Source: Agrilactobacillus yilanensis
GTDB taxonomy: Bacteria; Bacillota; Bacilli; Lactobacillales; Lactobacillaceae
Assembly (NCBI RefSeq): GCF_003946725.1
Contig: NZ_RHOY01000001.1
Span: 62,001 to 126,000 of the forward strand
Reading direction: 5' to 3'
DNA: 64,000 bases
In this document: positions 56,449 through 64,000 of the stretch, one piece after another
Position numbering within the stretch: position 1 is the stretch's first letter
Layout: each line of letters opens with the position of its first letter
Made by a program: the position numbers and the translations under genes
The notes under the pieces: model-generated
The model's database searches: none
The model's input: the letters and a program-made list of their open reading frames with translations, nothing else
Told to the model about the DNA's origin: nothing

Positions 56449-56898
56449 TTATTCCTTTTTAGTAGCTGCAGTAGCTGCTTTTAGATGTTCTTGCAGCTCT
56501 TCAACTTCAGCCTTGATTTTTTGATACTGTTCAAATTCTAAACCAATTTGATCAATACAAGAGCCCACATGTTCATAAACTTCTGTACGCTGTGCTTTAG
56601 CTTTATCCGTTAAAATTACTTCCAAGCGCCGTTCATCCATTTTTGAACGTTTCCGAATAATCCAGCCTTCTCTTTCAAGCCGCTTTAATAGTGGCGTTAA
56701 TGTCCCACTATCCAAGCCAACACAAAGGCCTAGCTCCTTAACAGACAATTGGCCTTGTTCCCACAACACTAACATAACGATATATTGGGAATAAGTTAAA
56801 TGAAATGGTTCTAATGCTTTACTATAAAAATGATTAAATACTTTGTGTGTCTGATAAATTGAAAAACATAGCTGTTGATCCAATAAGATTGGTTCCAT
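56449..56898 (-). CDS. OhrR-like MarR family redox regulator
   Basis: 149 residues. LDQQLCFSIYQTHK at the start carries Cys11 at the position of the peroxide-sensing Cys of OhrR. The winged helix includes LDSGTLTPLLKRLEREGWI and RKRSKMDERR, close to OhrR as I recall it. OhrR represses the organic-peroxide reductase gene ohr until Cys oxidation; no ohr gene is adjacent here. It follows whiA by 25 bp on the same strand. Two further Cys (in ELGLCVG and VGSCIDQ) are present. Confidence 0.85.
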   Translation of the reverse strand: MEPILLDQQLCFSIYQTHKVFNHFYSKALEPFHLTYSQYIVMLVLWEQGQLSVKELGLCVGLDSGTLTPLLKRLEREGWIIRKRSKMDERRLEVILTDKAKAQRTEVYEHVGSCIDQIGLEFEQYQKIKAEVEELQEHLKAATAATKKE

Positions 56899-56923
56899 AA
56901 TTAATTTACCTCATTTCTTAAAA

Positions 56924-57868
56924 TCAAACGGTTTCCTTCCGTTTTTGCTCAGCCAATTGCGTCAGTTTACGTAAACGATGATTAATACCAGATTTTGAAA
57001 TCGGCCCACTTGGCACAATTTCTGCAAGTTCTTTCAGAGACATTTCAGGATTTTCAAAGCGTAATTGCGCAATTTCTTGAAGCTTCGGCGGTAAATTTTC
57101 AAAACCGACGTAATGTCGTAAATATTCGATATTCTCCAGTTGCCGAGTTGCGGCATCAATTGTTTTATTCAAATTTGCCGTTTCACAATTAACTAGGCGA
57201 TTCACCGAGTTACGCATATCCCGGACAATACGAACATCTTCAAAGGAAAGCATGGCTTTTGTCGCACCGACAACTTGTAAAAAATCTGATATTTTCTCAG
57301 CTTCTTTAATATAAGCTACATAGCCATTACGCCGAACAGTTGATTTGGCATGCAGTCCAAAATGATTAAGCATCTCGACAACTTGGTCGTTATGGTTTTC
57401 ATGAAGCGAATAAATTTCTAAATGATAGCGGCTTTTTTCAGGGCTATTCACGGAACCACCGGCCAAAAATGCTCCTCGTAAATACGACCGCATCCGTTGT
57501 TCAGAGGTCATTATTTTTTCTGGGACAGCCGTTTGAATCAGCCAACTTTGCCCGTCAATAATTTCAAGATCCTTCAAAACACGCTCACTATGCTGCAATA
57601 GACGCACTAAATATAAATTATTCTTTTTCAGCTTCATCTTTCGTTGTACAGAAAGACTGGCTTCAATTTTATAGAGCTGTCGAATTAAGGAATAGATCCG
57701 TCGGGCAATTGCTGGATTTTCAGTTTGAACCACTAATAAAAACCGGTGATCCACTAAATCTAAAGAGCCATTCATGCGAATTAACGCAGCTAGTTCTGCT
57801 CGAGCATGCTCTGGATGAACCTCTAGGCTGGTCAATTCTTTCTTTACTTGACTGGCATATGACGCCAT
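56924..57868 (-). CDS. whiA: WhiA, sporulation-regulator-like DNA-binding protein
   Basis: 314 residues: an N-terminal LAGLIDADG-like fold ([22 protein letters not shown]) and a C-terminal helix-turn-helix ([27 protein letters not shown]). In non-sporulating Firmicutes it affects cell division and chromosome segregation. It is third in rapZ-yvcK-whiA, 9 bp after yvcK. Confidence 0.95.
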   Translation of the reverse strand: MASYASQVKKELTSLEVHPEHARAELAALIRMNGSLDLVDHRFLLVVQTENPAIARRIYSLIRQLYKIEASLSVQRKMKLKKNNLYLVRLLQHSERVLKDLEIIDGQSWLIQTAVPEKIMTSEQRMRSYLRGAFLAGGSVNSPEKSRYHLEIYSLHENHNDQVVEMLNHFGLHAKSTVRRNGYVAYIKEAEKISDFLQVVGATKAMLSFEDVRIVRDMRNSVNRLVNCETANLNKTIDAATRQLENIEYLRHYVGFENLPPKLQEIAQLRFENPEMSLKELAEIVPSGPISKSGINHRLRKLTQLAEQKRKETV

Positions 57869-57877
57869 TATAACACC

Positions 57878-58903
57878 TCAATTCCGTACACCGTGTTGTA
57901 ATGCTAAATTAATAATTTCTGCGGCTACTTTTTCACCGTTATGAAAGACGCCATGATCGTGTAGATTTAAAAAATCGTCTGATATAACGCGGCAGCCTAA
58001 ATTCTGTAAGCCTTTAAAATCATGTTTTACTTGTACTAAATACTCATCATATTTCTGATGATCCAAATAATCCTCTGGTACTTTTTGCGTGTTCACTAAA
58101 ACAGTGTTGACAAAGTTCTTGCCTAAATGCTGATTTAATACCCTTACGTGGTCCGCATCGGTAAAATGTTCCGTTTCACCTAATTGGGTCATGATATTGC
58201 AATTATAAATTACCTCTGCCTTAGTTTGCCGCACCGCTTCACCTAGATCACTGATCATTAAATTCGGTAAAATACTCGTAAATAATGAGCCCGGTCCCAA
58301 AACAACCACATCGGCACCTAAAATTGCTGCAATAACTGGTGCCACCGCCTCTGGTGTTTTAGTTTGATCGTTCGTATCCGTGATCCAAACCCGCTTAATT
58401 TGATTTGCGGCATGTGTGATTTCAGTTTCACCAGCTAAAGTTGTCCCGTCCATAAACTCCGCATTAAGCGTTAACGGCGCATTGGAGGCTGGATAAACAT
58501 TGCCATCCACTTGCATCATTTTAGCCAATTTTTGAACCGCATCAAATATATCGTTATTTTCCATTTCTGATAAAGCAGCAATGATCAAATTACCGATTGC
58601 ATGCCCTGCAAAAAAAGAATCTTGACTATTGAAACGGTATTGGAAAACGTTTAAAAAGTCCGCCGGTAAATCTGATAGTGACACTAAAACATTTCGAATA
58701 TCACCAGGCGGTACGACGTTAATATAATTTCGGATAGCACCAGAGGATCCACCATCATCAGCCACCGTTACAATTGCAGTAATCGCTGCATTTTTGTCCC
58801 GTAGGCTATTTAAAATAACAGGTAGTCCTGTCCCGCCGCCAATGACGACAATTTTAGGACGTCTGCCTTTAATGACTCGAATCGTCTTATTTTCAGACTT
58901 CAT
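57878..58903 (-). CDS. yvcK: YvcK/GlmR family gluconeogenesis and wall regulator
   Basis: 341 residues: [13 protein letters not shown] near the N-terminus, VADDGGSSG, and [16 protein letters not shown]. In B. subtilis YvcK (GlmR) binds UDP-GlcNAc and stimulates GlmS, so it links to glmS in this window. It overlaps rapZ by 4 bp. Confidence 0.95.
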   Translation of the reverse strand: MKSENKTIRVIKGRRPKIVVIGGGTGLPVILNSLRDKNAAITAIVTVADDGGSSGAIRNYINVVPPGDIRNVLVSLSDLPADFLNVFQYRFNSQDSFFAGHAIGNLIIAALSEMENNDIFDAVQKLAKMMQVDGNVYPASNAPLTLNAEFMDGTTLAGETEITHAANQIKRVWITDTNDQTKTPEAVAPVIAAILGADVVVLGPGSLFTSILPNLMISDLGEAVRQTKAEVIYNCNIMTQLGETEHFTDADHVRVLNQHLGKNFVNTVLVNTQKVPEDYLDHQKYDEYLVQVKHDFKGLQNLGCRVISDDFLNLHDHGVFHNGEKVAAEIINLALQHGVRN

Positions 58904-59790
58904 GAGCGATTCACCGTTTCTTTGCGTTTATTCATATCTCGGTGGGTTTCATCTACGGGGTAATCCTTAGCCAGATCTTTCGCTAATCGGTCGGCAATCG
59001 CTACAGATCGATGTTGGCCACCAGTGCAGCCAATAGCAATCGTCATGCTTGTCTTACCTTCCTTTTCATAGCCTGGCATTATGAGTTGCAGCATTTCTAA
59101 AAATTGTGCATAAAAAGTTTCTGTTGTCGGCCGATCCATTACATAGTCATAAACAGCTTTGTCCAAACCTGTTTTGTCTCGATAGGCCGGCACATAGTAA
59201 GGATTGGGCAAAAAGCGCACGTCCATTACAATATCAGCGTCAATCGGCAGCCCATACTTAAAGCCAAATGACATAACTTCTACGTGAAATACTGGATTAT
59301 TATCAGCTTGAAAATGTGCAAAAATTTCTTCTCGCAATTGTCTTGGTGATAAATTAGATGTATCAATCACCAGCTGTGCTCGAGATTTCATTTCAGATAA
59401 TAGTTGTCTTTCTTTAGTAATACCGTCCATCAAGCGGCCGTCCATTGCTAAAGGATGTGAACGTCTTGTTTCTTTGTAACGAGAAACCAGCTCTTCATTA
59501 GAAGCGTCCAAAAATAAGATCCGTGTCGTGGCAAAATTTGAGTTGTCTAGACTAGACAGCATATTGATAATTTCATCGTAAAAAGCCCGAGCTCGTAGAT
59601 CAACAACTAACGCAATTTTTTTGATTTTTCCAGATTCTTTTAAAAGTTCCCAGAATTTCGGCAGTAAGCTTGGTGGCATATTGTCGACACAAAAATAGCC
59701 TAAATCCTCAAAACTCTGAACAGCAACAGTTTTCCCTGCCCCACTCATCCCAGTGATAATCACAACATTTAATAAATCTGGCTGACTCAT
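58900..59790 (-). CDS. rapZ: RapZ family nucleotide-binding protein
   Basis: About 296 residues. Walker A is [16 protein letters not shown] and the [16 protein letters not shown] block are family hallmarks. The start is the ATG at 59790, 7 bp after GGAGG; the longer reading begins before this. In E. coli RapZ controls glmS mRNA through small RNAs; in Firmicutes the role is not settled. It is first in the rapZ-yvcK-whiA operon. Confidence 0.96.
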   Translation of the reverse strand: MSQPDLLNVVIITGMSGAGKTVAVQSFEDLGYFCVDNMPPSLLPKFWELLKESGKIKKIALVVDLRARAFYDEIINMLSSLDNSNFATTRILFLDASNEELVSRYKETRRSHPLAMDGRLMDGITKERQLLSEMKSRAQLVIDTSNLSPRQLREEIFAHFQADNNPVFHVEVMSFGFKYGLPIDADIVMDVRFLPNPYYVPAYRDKTGLDKAVYDYVMDRPTTETFYAQFLEMLQLIMPGYEKEGKTSMTIAIGCTGGQHRSVAIADRLAKDLAKDYPVDETHRDMNKRKETVNRS

Positions 59791-59842
59791 TATTGGTCCT
59801 CCGTTCAATTGAATTGTCCACACTTTAATTGATACTCAGCTA

Positions 59843-59871
59843 ATTATAACATACCTGGTGTGTCATTTAAA
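59843..59871 (-). promoter_or_regulatory. Promoter of the rapZ operon
   Basis: TTTAAA (59871-59866), a 17-bp spacer and TATAAT (59848-59843) preceded by TG (extended -10). Confidence 0.7.
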
Positions 59872-59940
59872 TAATTTACAATCGGTACTTTGAAATTCAC
59901 TTAAATTAAGCGATTACAAAGATTATTCCAAAAAAGCCTA

Positions 59941-59980
59941 CAAAAAAGCTGGGCCCAAATTTAACCTTTGACCCAGCCCC
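59941..59980 (-). terminator. Terminator of the HdeD-like gene
   Basis: GCTGGGTC pairs with GGCCCAGC (one G-T pair) with an inner AAA/TTT pair and a T run on the minus strand. Confidence 0.85.
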
Positions 59981-59989
59981 CTTATTAAA

Positions 59990-60538
59990 TTAAAATCTTC
60001 TAGCAAAAGCGACGATAACGTTATTGATACCAATAATTAAAAAGAACCAGCTAATCAAAAATGTTACTGTAAATGCCGCATAAAATGGTCGAATAAGCAT
60101 CATTATCCCTAAAATCAAACCTAGCGCATCAAAGATTATTGATAATACGAACCAGATTGTTCCGAAATTTTTCAAATGATTACTTGTCAAAATTCCAGCA
60201 ATAGAATCTACAATAAACCAAATGGCAAATAGATAAGCAATGGCCAGACTACCGATGGCATTATCAAACAAAAAGACGAGGCCGATTAAAATATCCACAA
60301 TTCCGGCCACAACCATTGTCCAACTGATCGGCATAATCCGACGAAACTTACTATAACTGCTTAAACTAACGATCCCTCTAATAATTGCTAGTAACGCTGC
60401 TAGGACTACTAAACTGCCTAAAGCGACGGATGGTCTTCTAAAAAAGTAGATGGCTAATAAAATGAACAAGATCCCACTGGCAAATTCGCTCCAATCAAAG
60501 CCCCGTTCATATTTTCGATTGTTAAACATCATAGACAA
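59990..60538 (-). CDS. HdeD-like DUF308 membrane protein
   Basis: 182 residues with six membrane helices in three hairpins. The repeated pattern (short Gly-rich turns such as VVAGIVDILIGLVFLFD) is typical of HdeD/DUF308 proteins. E. coli HdeD helps acid resistance; in lactobacilli the role is untested. It is transcribed alone after uvrA, 78 bp apart. Confidence 0.85.
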   Translation of the reverse strand: MSMMFNNRKYERGFDWSEFASGILFILLAIYFFRRPSVALGSLVVLAALLAIIRGIVSLSSYSKFRRIMPISWTMVVAGIVDILIGLVFLFDNAIGSLAIAYLFAIWFIVDSIAGILTSNHLKNFGTIWFVLSIIFDALGLILGIMMLIRPFYAAFTVTFLISWFFLIIGINNVIVAFARRF

Positions 60539-60616
60539 TATGTCCCCTTACATAATTTATTTTACAAAGATCTATTATACTCTTTTGTAAGGCAACCGTA
60601 AGCCTTGGCCTATTGT

Positions 60617-63460
60617 CTAATGATTTACTTGTTTAACCGCTTTTTCTAAAATTGGCTTTAAGTACTGCCCTGTATAGCTTTGATCGACCTTAGCAATTGC
60701 TTCAGGTGTCCCAGTAGCTACAATATTGCCACCCTTATCGCCACCTTCAGGCCCTAGATCAATAATATAATCCGCATCTTTGACCACATCTAAATTATGT
60801 TCGATGATCAAGACCGTATTGCCCTCATCCACTAACGCATTCAAGACATTTAACAATCGCTTGATGTCATCTGTATGCAGCCCGGTGGTTGGTTCATCCA
60901 AAATATACAGATTATTACCAGCTGATAGTTTATGCAGCTCTGAAGCCAATTTCATTCGTTGTGCTTCACCACCAGATAATGTCGTTGCTGATTGGCCCAA
61001 TGTTACATAACCTAAACCAACATCAACGATTGTTTGTAGTTTTCGACGAATCTTAGGAATTGGTTCAAATAATTTAAGCGCTTCATCCACGGTCATATCT
61101 AAAATATCCGCAATACTCTTACCTTTGTAAGTAACTTCCAGCGTTTCAGAATTATATCGTTTGCCATGACAAACTTCACAAGGTACATAAACATCCGGTA
61201 AGAAGTTCATCTCAATTTTCATAATACCGTCGCCTTTACAATTCTCACAACGGCCACCCTTAACATTAAATGAAAAACGCCCTTTTTTATAACCCCGGGT
61301 CTTTGCTTCATTCGTCTGCGCAAATAGATCTCGAATATTGTCAAATACGCCGGTATACGTAGCTGGGTTACTTCTTGGTGTTCGACCAATTGGACTTTGA
61401 TCAATATCTACCAGTTTATCAATATTTTGGTAGCCATAAATTCGTTTAAACTTACCTGGTTTAGCTGAGTTATGATTTAATTTTTGAGCCAATGCTTTTT
61501 TCAAAATACTATTTACTAATGTGGACTTTCCTGAACCAGAAACGCCAGTCACAGCCACAAATTTTCCTAATGGAAAGTCAACATCAATGTCCTTTAAATT
61601 GTTTTCAGCTGCACCAGTTACCCGAATTTTCTTACCATTCCCTTTGCGTCTTTTTTCTGGCAGTGGAATGTATTTTTCGCCGGATAAATATTTCCCGGTT
61701 AATGAATTCGGATTTTTAGCCACTTCAGCGGGGGTTCCGGCAGCCATAATCTGACCCCCATTTTCACCTGCACCTGGTCCGACATCGATTAAATAATCAG
61801 CAGCCCGCATCGTATCTTCATCGTGTTCAACGACGACTAACGTATTGCCTAAATCTCGCATTTTTTTCAAAGAACCGATTAAACGATCATTATCCCGTTG
61901 ATGCAACCCAATAGATGGTTCATCTAAAATATATAAAACACCTGATAGATTGGAACCAATTTGTGTTGCTAAACGAATTCGCTGGGCTTCACCACCAGAC
62001 AAAGTGCCTGCTGAACGAGATAAGGTTAAATAATCTAAGCCCACATTATTCAAAAAAGTGAGTCGATCCCGAACTTCTTTTAAAATTGGTTTGGCAATCG
62101 TTTCATTTTGTTCAGAAAAAGTTAAGTCCTCAAAGAAAGGCATGGCCTGTTTGATGGATAAATCTGAAACTTCCGCAATATCTTGACCACCGACTTTAAC
62201 GGCTAATGCTTGTGCATTTAACCGTTTGCCATGGCAAGTTTGACAAACTAATTCTCGCATGTAAAGCCGCATTTGCCCTCTTGTAAAATCACTGCTTGTT
62301 TCATGGTAGCGCCGATTAACATTGTTAATAACGCCTTCAAATTCTGCATCCACATCCCGGACATTGCCAAAATCACTTTCAAAATGAAAATGAAATTTCT
62401 GTCCATTGGAGCCGTATAAAACTATTTTTTGCTGTGCTTCGGTTAGTTTTTGAAAGGACACATCCATTGGAATTTTTAACTGCTCACAAGCTTGTTTTAA
62501 CATATTAGGATAATATTGTGAACTAATTGGATTCCAAGGTGCCAAAGCGCCCTGAGCCAATGTTTTTTCGGGATCAAGAACAACTAAATCAGGATCCACC
62601 TCTAGCTTCATTCCCAATCCATCACAATCTGGACAAGCACCAAATGGGGCATTAAAAGAAAATAGGCGCGGTTCTAAAACACCAACCGTGAAACCGCATA
62701 ATGGACAAGCGTAGTGTTCAGAAAAAATTAAAGGTTCCCCATCAATTACATCCACATTGGCATAGCCTTCACTTAGCCGTAGCGCAGATTCTAAAGAATC
62801 AAACAAGCGCGAGCGGATACCTTCTCGGACAACTAACCGATCAATCACAATATCAATATCATGCTTTAAGTTTTTATCCAATTCAAATGATTCACTGACA
62901 TCATGAATTTCGCCATCTACTCGAACTCGAACGTAGCCTTCTTTTTGAATCCGACTAAAAACTTTTTTATGCTGCCCTTTTTTCTGACGAATAATGGGTG
63001 ACATAATTTGGATTTTTGTCCGTTCCGGTAGTGCCAAAACTTTATTAACCATCTGATCCACAGATTGGCTCGTTATCGGCGTCCCATCATTAGGACAAAT
63101 TGGTTCACCAACTCTCGCCCACAGCAATCGCAAATAATCATTAATTTCCGTCACGGTCCCCACAGTTGACCGCGGGTTCTTGGAGGTTGTTTTTTGATCA
63201 ATTGAAATTGCCGGACTAAGCCCCTCAATTGAATCTACATCAGGCTTATCCATTTGACCTAAAAACTGCCGGGCATAAGATGACAAACTTTCAACATATC
63301 GGCGTTGCCCTTCTGCATATAGTGTATCAAATGCCAACGAACTTTTTCCGGATCCAGAAAGTCCCGTCACGACAACCAGTTTTTCTCTAGGAATCGTGAC
63401 ATTAATATCTTTTAAGTTATGAGCCCGTGCGCCACGAATTATAATTTTGTCATTTGCCAT
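60617..63460 (-). CDS. uvrA: Excinuclease ABC subunit A
   Basis: 947 residues: two ABC ATPase modules (Walker [10 protein letters not shown] and GVSGSGKST; two LSGGEAQR signatures) and zinc-finger CxxC pairs (CPLCGF...[14 protein letters not shown]...CEVCHGKR). It finds DNA damage for nucleotide excision repair. It is 4 bp after uvrB in one operon. Confidence 0.98.
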   Translation of the reverse strand: MANDKIIIRGARAHNLKDINVTIPREKLVVVTGLSGSGKSSLAFDTLYAEGQRRYVESLSSYARQFLGQMDKPDVDSIEGLSPAISIDQKTTSKNPRSTVGTVTEINDYLRLLWARVGEPICPNDGTPITSQSVDQMVNKVLALPERTKIQIMSPIIRQKKGQHKKVFSRIQKEGYVRVRVDGEIHDVSESFELDKNLKHDIDIVIDRLVVREGIRSRLFDSLESALRLSEGYANVDVIDGEPLIFSEHYACPLCGFTVGVLEPRLFSFNAPFGACPDCDGLGMKLEVDPDLVVLDPEKTLAQGALAPWNPISSQYYPNMLKQACEQLKIPMDVSFQKLTEAQQKIVLYGSNGQKFHFHFESDFGNVRDVDAEFEGVINNVNRRYHETSSDFTRGQMRLYMRELVCQTCHGKRLNAQALAVKVGGQDIAEVSDLSIKQAMPFFEDLTFSEQNETIAKPILKEVRDRLTFLNNVGLDYLTLSRSAGTLSGGEAQRIRLATQIGSNLSGVLYILDEPSIGLHQRDNDRLIGSLKKMRDLGNTLVVVEHDEDTMRAADYLIDVGPGAGENGGQIMAAGTPAEVAKNPNSLTGKYLSGEKYIPLPEKRRKGNGKKIRVTGAAENNLKDIDVDFPLGKFVAVTGVSGSGKSTLVNSILKKALAQKLNHNSAKPGKFKRIYGYQNIDKLVDIDQSPIGRTPRSNPATYTGVFDNIRDLFAQTNEAKTRGYKKGRFSFNVKGGRCENCKGDGIMKIEMNFLPDVYVPCEVCHGKRYNSETLEVTYKGKSIADILDMTVDEALKLFEPIPKIRRKLQTIVDVGLGYVTLGQSATTLSGGEAQRMKLASELHKLSAGNNLYILDEPTTGLHTDDIKRLLNVLNALVDEGNTVLIIEHNLDVVKDADYIIDLGPEGGDKGGNIVATGTPEAIAKVDQSYTGQYLKPILEKAVKQVNH

Positions 63461-63464
63461 AATT

Positions 63465-64000
63465 TTACTCCACTTCTGCTTTCAATTCTAAGATTGTATC
63501 CCGTAATGACGCTGCCTGTTCAAAGTCTAACTTCTTAGCAGCTTGTTCCATTTGTTCAGTCATTCGTTGAATCAAGTCTAATTTTTCAGCCTTATTCATA
63601 CTATCAAAGTCTAGTTCTTTGGCAACTTCACTTTCACCGTCTTCATGGGCAACAGATTTTACTAATGAAATTGAATCTCGAATTGGCTTAATAATTGTTT
63701 TCGGTGTCATATGATGGTCTTCGTTAAATTGTTCTTGAATCTCCCGGCGCCGTTTGGTCTTATCAATGGCCGCCTTCATCGAATCCGTCATTTTATCAGC
63801 GTACATAATAACTTTCCCGTGTTCATTTCGAGCTGCCCGGCCAATAATCTGAACAAGAGAACGTTCCGCACGTAAAAAGCCTTCTTTATCCGCATCCAAG
63901 ATGGCAATCAATGAAACCTCTGGTACGTCGATCCCTTCTCGCAATAAGTTGATACCAACTAAAACATCAAATTTGCCTAAACGCAAATCACGAATGATCT
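63465..64000 (-). CDS. uvrB: Excinuclease ABC subunit B (3' part)
   Basis: The window cuts the gene: the visible codons begin within the helicase C domain ([28 protein letters not shown], frame open to the edge) and run to the C-terminal UVR motif (about the last 35 residues, [19 protein letters not shown]). UvrB loads onto damage with UvrA. No start can be seen. Confidence 0.97.
   Translation of the reverse strand, partial: IIRDLRLGKFDVLVGINLLREGIDVPEVSLIAILDADKEGFLRAERSLVQIIGRAARNEHGKVIMYADKMTDSMKAAIDKTKRRREIQEQFNEDHHMTPKTIIKPIRDSISLVKSVAHEDGESEVAKELDFDSMNKAEKLDLIQRMTEQMEQAAKKLDFEQAASLRDTILELKAEVE

Overview
The window is a gene-dense, low-to-moderate GC (about 40 % by eye) stretch of a lactic acid bacterium chromosome, most likely a lactobacillus (Lactobacillaceae). 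The basis is gene content and order typical of that group: a comG-methyltransferase-ackA cluster, cggR-gap-pgk-tpiA-eno, rapZ-yvcK-whiA, secG-est-rnr-smpB, potABCD and a fused glnPH with glnQ. No rRNA, prophage or CRISPR was found. There is one tRNA (Arg, CCG) and one small insertion sequence. I do not commit to a species.

Layout. 1-6.3 kb (minus): the competence pseudopilus operon comGA-GG, then a YtxK/ComYH-like methyltransferase and ackA. 6.4-8.8 kb: yebC, an L,D-transpeptidase and a methyltransferase; a relic of an insertion-sequence end lies at 7.27 kb. 8.9-11.0 kb: glmS with a clear glmS ribozyme and its promoter. 11.1-11.9 kb: an IS200/IS605-type element sitting between glmS and an M20 peptidase gene. 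13.1-16.4 kb (minus): cdaA-cdaR-glmM, joining c-di-AMP synthesis to amino-sugar synthesis. 17.3-21.1 kb (minus): potABCD. 21.2-32.2 kb: housekeeping genes (oxidoreductase, Na+/H+ antiporter, murB, two nucleases, tsaE, pta, ung) with a small possible bacteriocin-immunity gene. 32.5-37.0 kb: a TetR regulator, then secG-est-rnr-smpB. 37.1-40.8 kb: a ClC chloride transporter and the KtrB/KtrA potassium uptake pair. 40.9-43.0 kb: a three-gene lipoylation cassette made of a free-standing lipoyl-domain protein, lipoyl synthase and lipoate ligase. 43.1-50.2 kb (minus): an organophosphate antiporter behind a leader ORF with a cre site, then the central glycolytic cluster led by its regulator cggR. 50.4-53.2 kb: a membrane-fused glycerophosphodiesterase, tRNA-Arg and a membrane-anchored XRE regulator. 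53.4-55.5 kb: a glutamine-type ABC transporter. 55.8-56.4 kb: clpP under a CIRCE element and a CtsR half-box. 56.4-64 kb (minus): an OhrR-like regulator, whiA, yvcK, rapZ, an HdeD-like protein, uvrA and the 3' part of uvrB.

How the parts connect. glmS and glmM supply glucosamine phosphates for the wall, and murB and YvcK act in or near the same pathway; glmS is under metabolite-sensing ribozyme control. cdaA makes c-di-AMP, a known ligand of KtrA-type RCK proteins, and ktrAB lies about 22 kb away. pta and ackA form the acetyl-P/acetate branch at the end of the glycolytic flux handled by gap-pgk-tpiA-eno. pta and the sugar-phosphate antiporter both have candidate CcpA (cre) sites. The most unusual gene set is the lipoyl cassette: a complete attachment and synthesis machine next to a single orphan carrier domain, with no 2-oxoacid dehydrogenase or glycine-cleavage genes in the window. 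All calls come from reading the sequence; no database search was run.
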